From: Kitasatospora sp. NBC_00315
GTDB taxonomy: Bacteria; Actinomycetota; Actinomycetes; Streptomycetales; Streptomycetaceae
Direction of reading: 5' to 3'
Assembly (NCBI RefSeq): GCF_041435095.1
Contig: NZ_CP108025.1
Location: forward strand, 4,216,001-4,280,000
DNA length: 64,000 bases
Position numbers and translations under genes: made by a program. Positions 1-9,506 of this stretch are shown piece after piece. The notes below the pieces were generated by a model. That model saw only the letters and a list, made by a program, of their open reading frames with translations, was not told the origin of the DNA and did no database searches. Each line of letters begins with the position of its first letter. Position 1 is the first letter of the stretch.

Positions 1-289
1 GCTTGAGGTAGCCGGGCCTGCCGTGACCGGTGACGATCATGGTTCGGCACTCCGGCAGCAGCCGGCGCAGCTCGGTGGCGACCTCGATACCGTCCAGCCC
101 GGGCATCTGGAGGTCCAGGACGGCCACGTCGGGCCGGTGCGCCCGGGCCATCGCCAGCGCCTCCGGGCCGGAGGCGGCCTCGGCGACCACCACGAGGTCG
201 TCCTCCAGGGCGAGCAGCGCGGCCAGCGCGCCCCGGATCAGGTGCTCGTCGTCGGCCAGCAGGACGCGGATGGGGCTGGGACCGGTCAT
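1..289 (-). CDS. Response regulator, N-terminal receiver domain (cut by window edge)
   Basis: The first 96 codons form a CheY-like receiver: an acidic pocket (LLADDEH), a phospho-acceptor Asp in VLDLQMPGLDG and a conserved Thr in MIVTGHG. The C-terminal output domain lies outside the window; a LuxR/NarL-type helix-turn-helix is expected because the partner kinase is of the HisKA_3 class. Its ATG overlaps the stop of the upstream kinase gene by 4 bp (ATGA), so the two are translationally coupled. It probably controls the adjoining ABC exporter operon. The receiver call is secure; the output type is inferred. Confidence 0.88.
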   Translation of the reverse strand, partial: MTGPSPIRVLLADDEHLIRGALAALLALEDDLVVVAEAASGPEALAMARAHRPDVAVLDLQMPGLDGIEVATELRRLLPECRTMIVTGHGRPGYLK

Positions 290-1599
290 CGGGGCGTGTT
301 CTCCAGAGGGCTCGGGTCGGTGGCGCCGGCCGGGCCGGCGGTGAGCGGGACGCTCGCGCGCAGCCGGAAGCCGCCGGGGGCCGCGGGCGGCAGGTCGAGT
401 TCACCGCCGTGGGCGGCGAGTCGCTCGCGCAGCCCGTACAGGCCGGTGCCGGTGCTCTGCGCGGGGAGGGCGCCCGGGGCGGGGACGCCGTCGTTCTCCA
501 GCTCCAGCACGGCTCTGCCGGCCGCGACCCGCAGCCGGACCGAGCAGTGCCCGGCCTCGCTGTGCCGCAGCACGTTGGTGGTGGCCTCCCGCAGGACCCA
601 GCCGAGCACCGCCTGCACGGGCCCGGGGAGAGCGGCGGCCGCATCCTCGCCGAGGTCGATCCGGCACTCCACGCCGGCCGCCCGCAGCACCGCGCGGGCG
701 CCGATCACCTCGGCCTTCAGATCGGCGGTGCGGTAGCCGCGGACCAGGTCGCGGACCTCGCGGTGGGACTCCTGGGCGATCCGCTGGACCTCGGTCATCT
801 GGTCGGCGGCCTCGGGGCGGCCCCGCCGGGCGAGCTGGACGGCCAGCTCGCTCTTCAGCGCGATGGTGGTGAGGTTGCGGCCCATCACGTCGTGCAGGTC
901 ACGGGAGAACCGCAGCCGCTCCTCGGCCACCGCCAGCCGGGACTGGGTCTCGCGGGCGGCGTCCAGCTCCCAGACCACCGAGAGCAGCCAGGCGAAGCTG
1001 CGGCAGCTCGCCCCGAGCAGCGGCAGGGCGACGGCGAGGCCGACGACCACTCCGGCGGTGGTGCCCGGGCCGGTGCCGGCCACCAGCAGCGGGAGGGCGA
1101 GCAGGGCGAGCCCGGCCAGGGCCTGCCGGACGGCGGTACGCACGGGACGCGCCACGCTCAGCGGCCCGAACCAGAGCACGAGCAGGCTGCCGGCCAGCGT
1201 GGCGCCGAGGGGCCCCCGCTCCCCGGCCGCGATCCCCCCGACGTACGCGCAGGTCAGAACGGAGGCCCAGCCGGCGATCAGGGCGGCGGCGCCGGTGACG
1301 GCGAGCCGGCGGTCGACGGCGCAGGGACGTCCGAGGTAGCGGTCCAGGGCGGCGCGGTGGCTCCGGACCGACAGCCCGGTCACGACGCAGTTCAGCAGGA
1401 ACAGCGCGACCGCGACCGCGCCGGACGGCCCGTGGCCCGCCGTGCCGGCCAGGGCGAGCAGGACGGCGAAGGGCTGGAGGAGGGACATCAGGTAGAGCGA
1501 CCAGCGCAGGTACAGCTCGCTGCGGTGCGGCTTGCCGAAGGCCCTCCACCGGCGTACCGGCGCCATGACGTCCACGTCCCGTGCTCCCCTCGCAGTCAT
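286..1599 (-). CDS. Two-component sensor histidine kinase (HisKA_3/NarL-type)
   Basis: A 437-residue membrane kinase. The first ~180 residues hold several hydrophobic segments. They are followed by a dimerisation/phosphoacceptor motif of the NarL-kinase type (RDLHDVMGRNL, His236), a long helix, and a C-terminal HATPase domain with the late G-box GTGLYGLRERL. The start was set at the ATG at 1599, which has a GAGGG site 7 nt upstream; an upstream in-frame extension is low-complexity, and a second ATG at 1566 is possible. It lies 50 nt after the ABC permease gene and overlaps the response regulator by 4 bp. It likely senses a stress or drug that the transporter exports; no specific ligand can be read. 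Confidence 0.9.
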   Translation of the reverse strand: MTARGARDVDVMAPVRRWRAFGKPHRSELYLRWSLYLMSLLQPFAVLLALAGTAGHGPSGAVAVALFLLNCVVTGLSVRSHRAALDRYLGRPCAVDRRLAVTGAAALIAGWASVLTCAYVGGIAAGERGPLGATLAGSLLVLWFGPLSVARPVRTAVRQALAGLALLALPLLVAGTGPGTTAGVVVGLAVALPLLGASCRSFAWLLSVVWELDAARETQSRLAVAEERLRFSRDLHDVMGRNLTTIALKSELAVQLARRGRPEAADQMTEVQRIAQESHREVRDLVRGYRTADLKAEVIGARAVLRAAGVECRIDLGEDAAAALPGPVQAVLGWVLREATTNVLRHSEAGHCSVRLRVAAGRAVLELENDGVPAPGALPAQSTGTGLYGLRERLAAHGGELDLPPAAPGGFRLRASVPLTAGPAGATDPSPLENTPR

Positions 1600-1649
1600 G
1601 ACCGTGCCCTCGGCCTTCCTATCAGCGGGGGAGCGCGGCGGGCCAGCCG

Positions 1650-2489
1650 TCAGCGCCGGGGCTCCCAGCGGAAGCGGCGGCGGGCGGCGGACACGGCGGC
1701 GGCGGTCCACAGGGCGCCCACCAGGAGGTGCGGCAGGGCCGCGCTCCAGCTGCCGGCGAAGTCCGTCGCGGCGGCCCGGCCGTCGGTGCCGAACCAGCCG
1801 AGGCGGATCAGCTCGAACGCCGGGGTGGTGGGCAGCAGCCGGCAGAGATCGGCGAGCCGGTCGGGCATCGCCGCGAGGGGGATGAGCAGGCCGGAGCCGA
1901 CCTGGGTCAGCAGCAGCACCGGCAGGGTGGTGATCCCCGAGGTCTCGACGGTCCTGGTGAAGGCGCTGGAGAGCGCGGCGAGCGCGATCAGCAGCACGAG
2001 CGCGGAGGCCAGGCCGGCGAGCATCAGCACCGGGTTGACGGGAGCCGGCAGGTGCAGCAGGACCGCTCCGGCGCCCACCACCAGCGCCGTCATCAGCAGT
2101 GCGAGCGCGACCGAGGGGGCGGCGGTGCCGGCCAGGATCTCCAGATCCGTGGCCTCACCGGTGCGCAGCCGTTTGAGCACCAGTTCGTTGCGGCGGGCGA
2201 CGTAGGCGCTGGTCAGGTTGTAGTAGAGGACGAACATCAGCACGAAGCCGATCACCCCCATGACCAGGGCGGCGTCCAGGTCGAGCCCGGGGACGCGTTC
2301 GGCGGCGGCCTGCAGCGCCCCGCGCAGCGCGCCGACCATCAGCAGCGGCAGGGCGAGGGCGATGAACACCGCCGAGCGGTTGCGCAGCAGCAGGGTGGTC
2401 TCGGTCCGGCCGAGGGCCAGCACGCGGCCGGCCGCGGTGGTGGTGACGGTGGCTCCGGCGGGGCGAGTGGGGCCGGCGGCGGCGGTCAT
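1650..2489 (-). CDS. ABC-2 type transporter permease
   Basis: A 279-residue integral membrane protein with about six hydrophobic segments (for example ALPLLMVGAL, VIGFVLMFVLYYNLTSAYVA, LLVGALWTAAAVSA), the pattern of ABC-2 permeases of the DrrB class. The short N-terminus (TGRTET-like LALGRTETTLLLRNR) is cytoplasmic. Its ATG overlaps the stop of the upstream ATPase gene by 4 bp, so the two subunits are co-translated. With the ATPase it forms an exporter, probably of a lipophilic compound or antibiotic. The substrate is not readable from sequence. Confidence 0.9.
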   Translation of the reverse strand: MTAAAGPTRPAGATVTTTAAGRVLALGRTETTLLLRNRSAVFIALALPLLMVGALRGALQAAAERVPGLDLDAALVMGVIGFVLMFVLYYNLTSAYVARRNELVLKRLRTGEATDLEILAGTAAPSVALALLMTALVVGAGAVLLHLPAPVNPVLMLAGLASALVLLIALAALSSAFTRTVETSGITTLPVLLLTQVGSGLLIPLAAMPDRLADLCRLLPTTPAFELIRLGWFGTDGRAAATDFAGSWSAALPHLLVGALWTAAAVSAARRRFRWEPRR

Positions 2490-3565
2490 CGGGCACTTCC
2501 GATCAGCTTGCGGAGCGGGCCGCGGCGGGCGGATCCGGTGGGGTCGGTGGCGCCCGGACCGGCGGGGTCGGCCGGCGAGGAGGGCTCCTCGTCCTCGCCC
2601 GCCTCGGCCGCGATGGCGAGGAAGGCCTCCTCCAGGGAGGCGCTGCGGGCGTCGAGGCCGCCGAGCGTGATCTCGTGGTGGGCGGCCCAGAGGAGCAGAT
2701 CGGTCAGTGCGGCCTGGAGCCGGGTGGTCCGTACGGTGATCCGCCGGCCCTCGACGCGGACCTCGGAGTCGGCCGGCTGCGGCACCGTGAGCGTCGCCAA
2801 CCCGCCCTCCCGTTCGGGGAGCTCGAAGGAGATCCGGGAGGGGCGGCCGGCGATCACCTCGGCGACGGTGCCGGTGGTGACGATCCGGCCGCGGTGCATG
2901 ATCGCCAGCCGGTCGGCCAGTTCCTCGGCCTCCTCCAGGTAGTGCGTGGTCAGCAGCACCGTGGTGCCGGCGGCCCGCAGCTCGCGGACCAGCCGCCAGG
3001 TCGCCGCCCGGGCCTGCGGGTCCAGGCCGGTGCTCGGCTCGTCCAGGAAGAGCACCTCGGGGCGGCCGAGCAGGGCCACCGCGAGGTCCAGCCGGCGCCG
3101 CTCGCCGCCGGACAGCTGCTTGACCCGCACCCCGCGCCGGCCGGCCAGCCCCACCAGCTCCAGCGCCTCGTCCGCGGTCCGGCCGCCGGCACCGGGCCGC
3201 GCCCCGCTGGTCAGTGCGGCCCAGCCGTGGCCGGTCTCGGCGACGGTGAGATCGCCGGGGAAGCCGCCCTCCTGGAGCATGATCCCGATCCGGGGGCGGA
3301 GCGCGGCCCGCTCGCGGCCGGGGTCGTACCCGAGCACCCGGACCCGCCCGGCGGCCGGGACGGCCAGGCCCTCGATCAGCTCCATGGTGGAGGTCTTGCC
3401 GGCCCCGTTGGTGCCCAGCAGCGCGAACAGCTCGCCGCGGCGGACGGTGAGGTCGACACCCCGGACGGCGTCGAAGCCGGCGCCGCCGGCCGGGCCGTAG
3501 CGCCGGTGCAGGCCGGACACCTCGATCACGTGGTCCCCGGGCGTCCCGGGCGGGCTGGTTTCCAT
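2486..3565 (-). CDS. ABC transporter ATP-binding protein (DrrA class)
   Basis: A 359-residue nucleotide-binding subunit with Walker A (GTNGAGKT, about residues 51-58), signature LSGGERRRLDLA, Walker B VLFLDEPSTGLD and the H-loop in LLTTHYLEEAEELADR. The C-terminal ~100 residues are an extra domain typical of DrrA-like drug exporters. The ATG at 3565 was chosen because GGAAGG lies 8 nt upstream. It is the first gene of a four-gene minus-strand operon (ATPase, permease, kinase, regulator), a common Streptomyces layout for a self-regulated exporter. Confidence 0.93.
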   Translation of the reverse strand: METSPPGTPGDHVIEVSGLHRRYGPAGGAGFDAVRGVDLTVRRGELFALLGTNGAGKTSTMELIEGLAVPAAGRVRVLGYDPGRERAALRPRIGIMLQEGGFPGDLTVAETGHGWAALTSGARPGAGGRTADEALELVGLAGRRGVRVKQLSGGERRRLDLAVALLGRPEVLFLDEPSTGLDPQARAATWRLVRELRAAGTTVLLTTHYLEEAEELADRLAIMHRGRIVTTGTVAEVIAGRPSRISFELPEREGGLATLTVPQPADSEVRVEGRRITVRTTRLQAALTDLLLWAAHHEITLGGLDARSASLEEAFLAIAAEAGEDEEPSSPADPAGPGATDPTGSARRGPLRKLIGSAR

Positions 3566-3723
3566 ACTCCGAGCCTTCCGTGATCCGGGCCGCCCGGACA
3601 GTGCGGGCACTCACCGAAGACCGGTGCGGATCCACGGGCCGGCGATGACAAGTGTCATGGGTGGGCCCGGGGAGGGAGCGGACCGGAGCGAGGAGGGAGC
3701 CGGCGCGCGAAAGGGGGGAACGC

Positions 3724-3754
3724 CGAAGGGCTCCCTCGTCGAGGGAGCCCTTCG
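3724..3754 (-). terminator. Intrinsic terminator after the tRNA-Gly pair
   Basis: A perfect 14-bp stem (arms 3724-3737 and 3741-3754) with a 3-nt loop sits just 3' of the first tRNA gene on the minus strand. No U-tract is obvious, as is usual in actinomycetes. Confidence 0.8.
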
Positions 3755-3761
3755 TGCATGG

Positions 3762-3834
3762 AGCGGACGACGAGATTCGAACTCGCGACCCTCACCTTGG
3801 CAAGGTGATGCTCTACCAACTGAGCCACGTCCGC
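3762..3834 (-). tRNA. tRNA-Gly (anticodon GCC)
   Basis: A 73-nt cloverleaf on the minus strand. The acceptor stem GCGGACG/CGTCCGC closes it, the D-arm contains GGCTCAGTTGGTAGAGC, and the anticodon stem CACCT/AGGTG encloses TTGCCAA, giving anticodon GCC. The T-arm contains GTTCGAATC. The CCA end is not encoded. It is identical to the copy at 3895-3967, 60 bp upstream. Confidence 0.96.
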
Positions 3835-3894
3835 ATGCGCTGCTATTCGATTGTCACCACCGTGGTGCCGCGCACTCCGGTGATGCTTACTACG

Positions 3895-3967
3895 AGCGGA
3901 CGACGAGATTCGAACTCGCGACCCTCACCTTGGCAAGGTGATGCTCTACCAACTGAGCCACGTCCGC
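3895..3967 (-). tRNA. tRNA-Gly (anticodon GCC), second copy
   Basis: Identical in all 73 positions to the tRNA at 3762-3834, with the same acceptor, anticodon (GCC) and T-arm. The pair is probably one transcript ending at the hairpin at 3724-3754. GCC decodes GGC and GGU, the dominant Gly codons in this GC-rich genome, so a duplicated gene fits demand. Confidence 0.96.
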
Positions 3968-4101
3968 ACGGTGCCCTGTGAGGCGCCGATCGCCTTGGCC
4001 GGTGCTCCGGTTGCGGCGACGAGGAATACATTACCCCATCGGCCGGGGTGGTCGCCCCACCCTTTCGGGCGGGCGGGGCGACCGGGCTCCGGGGCTCTGG
4101 G

Positions 4102-4419
4102 TCAGTTGGCCTCGGCGAAGGACTCGTAGACGTGCTTGGGGATGCGGCCGCGGGCCGGCAGCTCCATGCCGCGGGACTGGGCCCAGGCGCGCACGGCGGC
4201 CGGGTCCGGGGTGAGGGCGGTCCGGCGGAAGGACTTTCCGGTGCGGCTCTGACGCCGGCCGGCGGCGACGAAGGGTGCGAGCGCCTCCCGCAGCTTTTCC
4301 GCGTTGTCCAGGGACAGGTCGATCTCGTACGACTTCCCGTCGACGCCGAAGTGGACGGTTTCCGCTGCCGCGCCGCCGTCCAGGTCGTCGGAGAGCGTGA
4401 CGACTACACGCTGAGCCAT
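4102..4419 (-). CDS. lsr2: Lsr2-family nucleoid-associated protein
   Basis: A 105-residue H-NS-like DNA-bridging protein. The N-terminal half (MAQRVVVTLSDDLDGG then VHFGVDGKSYEIDLS) is the beta-strand oligomerisation region. The C-terminal half carries the AT-hook-like minor-groove reader: VRAWAQSRGMELPARGRIPKH, with the key RGR replacing an arginine hook. The ATG at 4419 was chosen because homology begins there. Streptomyces usually has two Lsr2 paralogues; this one sits next to purSQL, a conserved position. It silences AT-rich acquired DNA, so the AT-richer cluster regulators further along this window are plausible targets (inference). Confidence 0.93.
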   Translation of the reverse strand: MAQRVVVTLSDDLDGGAAAETVHFGVDGKSYEIDLSLDNAEKLREALAPFVAAGRRQSRTGKSFRRTALTPDPAAVRAWAQSRGMELPARGRIPKHVYESFAEAN

Positions 4420-4871
4420 GGGTGTCAATCCTCTCGGGCAATTCGGCCGCAGGGCACGGGGTGCGCTCCTGAGGCCCGATGTGCACCAGTCGCGCAAGCG
4501 CATACGGGCAGGCGGGATGCCATGCCGGATACGCAGCACTTGCCGCAGCAGGTGGCCCTATTCTGCACCCGAAGCGGCCCGAAATCGAAGAGTCCCGCTT
4601 TCTTTTCCGGATATTCACGCGATTCACGGAGGTTTGGATACCGGCGGCGGAGGATGGTCGATCTGTCCGGAGTGCCGTATTCGGGTGTTCTCCGGAACGC
4701 ACTCGAATCCGGTGAAAAGGGACAGCGGCCGGGGGTCTCCGGGGTACCGGACACCCCTGTCGTAAGGGGTGGGAGTCTACGCGCGTCGCGGTGGCCGGGC
4801 CGCAATCCGGCCCCAAACCCCCGGTAGTCTGGAGTTCCCCCGCCTTCACGAAGACACCACCGGGAGTGCCA
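4420..4871. promoter_or_regulatory. Divergent promoter region of lsr2 and purS
   Basis: 452 nt without a gene. The middle (about 4560-4640) is clearly less GC-rich than its surroundings and probably holds the lsr2 promoter. A TAGTCT hexamer at 4827-4832 is a candidate -10 box for purSQL, about 40 nt before the GTG of purS, with no clear -35. No riboswitch fold was recognised by eye. Confidence 0.4.
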
Positions 4872-5123
4872 GTGGCACGCGTCGTAGTCGACGTCATGCT
4901 CAAGCCGGAGATCCTCGACCCCCAGGGACAGGCGGTGCAACGCGCACTGCCCCGTCTCGGTTTCGCCGGGATCGCCGACGTCCGCCAGGGCAAGCGTTTC
5001 GAGCTGGAGCTGGAGGGCCCGGTCGACGACGCCGCGCTCGCCCGCATCCGCGAAGCCGCCGAAACCTTTCTCGCCAACACCGTGATCGAGGACTTCACCG
5101 TTCGAGTGGAGGAGTCCTCGTGA
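4872..5123 (+). CDS. purS: Phosphoribosylformylglycinamidine synthase subunit PurS
   Basis: An 83-residue small subunit of the FGAM synthase complex. It bridges PurL and PurQ and helps channel ammonia in step four of purine synthesis. The sequence ARVVVDVMLKPEILDPQGQA and the conserved end FTVRVEE are typical. The start is the GTG at 4872 with GGGAG 5 nt upstream; earlier in-frame codons are non-homologous. Its stop overlaps the purQ GTG by 4 bp. Confidence 0.95.
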   Translation: MARVVVDVMLKPEILDPQGQAVQRALPRLGFAGIADVRQGKRFELELEGPVDDAALARIREAAETFLANTVIEDFTVRVEESS

Positions 5124-5796
5124 CCACCCGCGTCGGCGTCGTCACTTTCCCGGGCTCGCTCGACGACCGTGACGCCCAGCGCGCGGTCCGCCTGGCCGGC
5201 GCCGAGCCGGTCGCCCTCTGGCACCGTGACAAGGATCTCCACCAGGTCGACGCGGTCGTCCTGCCGGGCGGATTCAGTTACGGCGACTATCTGCGCTGCG
5301 GTGCCATCTCGCGCTTCTCGCCGGTGATGGACACCATCATCGAGCAGGCCAGGCTCGGAATGCCCGTCCTCGGTATCTGCAACGGGTTCCAGGTGCTCTG
5401 CGAATCGCACCTGCTGCCCGGTGCGCTCACCCGCAACGACTCGCTGCACTTCGTCTGCCGCGACCAGAAGCTGCGGATCGAGAACGTGAACACCTCCTGG
5501 ACGGGCGATTACTCGGCCGGCCAGGAAATCGTGGTGCCGCTGAAGAACGGCGAGGGCCGCTTCGTCGCCGACGCGCACGTCCTCGACGCGCTCGAGGCCG
5601 AGGGCCGGGTCGTCGCCCGTTACCTGGACGTCAACCCGAACGGTTCGTACCGCGACATTGCCGGTATCACCAATGCCGCCGGAAACGTCGTCGGCCTGAT
5701 GCCGCACCCGGAGCACGCCGTGGAGCCGCTCACCGGCCCGACCACCGAGGGCCTGGGCTTCTTCACCTCCGTACTGAAGCAGCTGGTGAACGCCTG

Positions 5797-5797
<1 letters not shown>
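5120..5797 (+). CDS. purQ: Phosphoribosylformylglycinamidine synthase subunit PurQ
   Basis: A 225-residue class I glutamine amidotransferase that supplies ammonia to PurL. The nucleophile lies in VLGICNGFQVL and the His/Glu pair in LMPHPEHAVE. The N-terminus VGVVTFPGSLDDRDA is typical of the family. The GTG at 5120 overlaps the purS stop, and the gene's own stop overlaps purL by 1 bp (TGATG), giving a tightly coupled purS-purQ-purL operon. Confidence 0.96.
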
Positions 5798-8052
<2,255 letters not shown>

Positions 8053-8067
8053 TCACCGGGCAGGCGA

Positions 8068-8109
8068 CCCGAGGGGCGGTCCGCGCAGTCGCGCGGGCCG
8101 CCCCTCGGG
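8068..8109 (+). terminator. Terminator of the purSQL operon
   Basis: Arms 8068-8086 and 8091-8109 form a 19-bp stem with one G-U pair and a 4-nt loop, starting 16 nt after the purL stop. Confidence 0.85.
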
Positions 8110-8163
8110 CGTTCACGGACATTGCCGCTGCGCCGCCGGCCGCATCGGCGGTAGCCTGCCGCC

Positions 8164-9018
8164 ATGCCGCCCAAGCCCCGCAGTTACGACCCCGTCAAGG
8201 TGCGCGCCGCGCTGGCCGCCGAGGTGGAGGCGCTCCGCGCCGCCGTCCACGCACTGTGCGAGCGCCCGGACGCCGAGAGACTTCTCGCTCGGCCGACCGC
8301 GCTCGGCGACTGGCGGATCCGGGAGTTGGTCGCGCACCTGGCCCGGCAGATCGGCTGGGTGCCCTGGCACATCGACGATCCGCTGACGGGTGCGGCCCCG
8401 CTCGGCCTGACGCAGTGGGTGGCGGGCGTGGGCACCCTGGCGGCGGATCTGGACGCCGGCACCCGCGCGTACGCGGCGGACGCCTTCGACGGCCCGCCCG
8501 TCGAGGTCGCGGCGGAGTTCGACCGCGCGGCGCAGGCGCTGTTCGCCCTGCTGAGCGGGCCGGAGGTGACCGATCCGGCCCGGCGGTTCGAGATCGGACT
8601 CGGCTCGATGCTGCTCTCCGACATGCTGGTCACCCGGCTGGTGGAGACGGTCGTGCACGCGGACGACCTGGTGGCGGCGGTGCGGTCCGACGGCTCGGTG
8701 GCGGACCCGGTGGCGGACGGCTTCCGCCACGACCGGCAGGCCCTGGCGGCGGTGGTGCGACTGCTGGCCGACTCGCTGGCGGCCCAGGCGCCGGGCGGGG
8801 CCGTGGAGTTGAGGGTGCCGCCGTACGCGGTCGTGCAGGCCGTGGAGGGGCCTCGTCACACCCGGGGCACCCCGCCGAACGTCGTCGAGACCGACCCGCT
8901 GACCTGGATCCGGCTCGCCACCGGCCGGCTCGCCTGGGCGGCCGCCGTGGACGGCGCCGAGGTGAGCGCCAGTGGGGAGCGCAGCGACCTGAGCGCCCAC
9001 CTGCCGGTCCTGCGCTGA
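8164..9018 (+). CDS. Maleylpyruvate isomerase / sterol-carrier family protein (DinB-like N-domain)
   Basis: A 284-residue protein. The N-terminal four-helix domain resembles mycothiol-dependent DinB/MDMPI proteins: GDWRIRELVAHLARQIGW with His in the VAHL motif, and LVETVVHADDL supplying a second metal-ligand His. The C-terminal ~90 residues resemble the SCP-like domain often fused to it (DPLTWIRLATGRLAW). Such proteins are often annotated as mycothiol-dependent metalloenzymes; the substrate is unknown. The position just downstream of purL is typical of Streptomyces, usually between purL and purF. Confidence 0.72.
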   Translation: MPPKPRSYDPVKVRAALAAEVEALRAAVHALCERPDAERLLARPTALGDWRIRELVAHLARQIGWVPWHIDDPLTGAAPLGLTQWVAGVGTLAADLDAGTRAYAADAFDGPPVEVAAEFDRAAQALFALLSGPEVTDPARRFEIGLGSMLLSDMLVTRLVETVVHADDLVAAVRSDGSVADPVADGFRHDRQALAAVVRLLADSLAAQAPGGAVELRVPPYAVVQAVEGPRHTRGTPPNVVETDPLTWIRLATGRLAWAAAVDGAEVSASGERSDLSAHLPVLR

Positions 9019-9212
9019 ACCGGCTGCCCGGTTCGGCCGAGTCGGCTCCCGCCGAACGGTCCTGGGCGCCGGGGTGGCGCGCCGGTGAACGCGCGGAGCC
9101 GCTGCCCGGTCGGCGGGCGAGGGTCCGGTCGGAGGCGGCGGCGGGGGCGCGCCCATCCACCGGGAGTGCTGCGTGGCCACCGGCCGGGTCTCCGGCGGCC
9201 GGCGGTGGCTAA

Positions 9213-9390
9213 GACCGACCGGCAATTGGGGGGCGGCGTCGCGGCGCCCGGGCTGTCGCCTGGACTGCGTTGTCGTCAGTCGCCGCAGCTGCTCTCCCCC
9301 AGCCTTCGGCCGGGGGGACCCCCATCCTCCGCCTTGCCAGACTCGGCCCGAACACCGCTCCTTCACCCACCCCCCAATTGCCGGTCGGTC
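9213..9390. mobile_element. MITE-like element with 21-bp perfect terminal inverted repeats
   Basis: A 178-bp non-coding element whose ends are perfect inverted repeats: GACCGACCGGCAATTGGGGG plus one more G at 9213-9233, mirrored at 9370-9390. It is flanked on both sides by TAA (9210-9212 and 9391-9393), as expected for a 3-bp target duplication of the TNA type made by IS5-family (IS1031-group) transposases. No transposase is encoded. Inside lies a C-run/G-run hairpin of a kind often repeated between Streptomyces genes (about 9296-9326). It occupies the otherwise empty 9019-9506 spacer; the parent element is not in the window. Confidence 0.72.
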
Positions 9391-9506
9391 TAAGGTGATC
9401 ACGCCGGGCGAGGGGGCGGGTGCGATCCGACGTCATGCCTCGGCGGGACAGCGGTCGATGACGACACGGACCGACGACGGCACGGACTGAAGGACAGGGG
9501 CAGGTC

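Noticed and set aside
1650..3635. 661-codon frame joining the ABC ATPase region to the permease
   Set aside because: The N-terminal part is out of frame with the real ATPase and is Arg/Pro-rich; the ATPase and permease are two genes with an ATGA overlap.
3762..3967. Short open frames crossing the tRNA pair
   Set aside because: They derive from the two identical tRNA sequences and have no ribosome sites.
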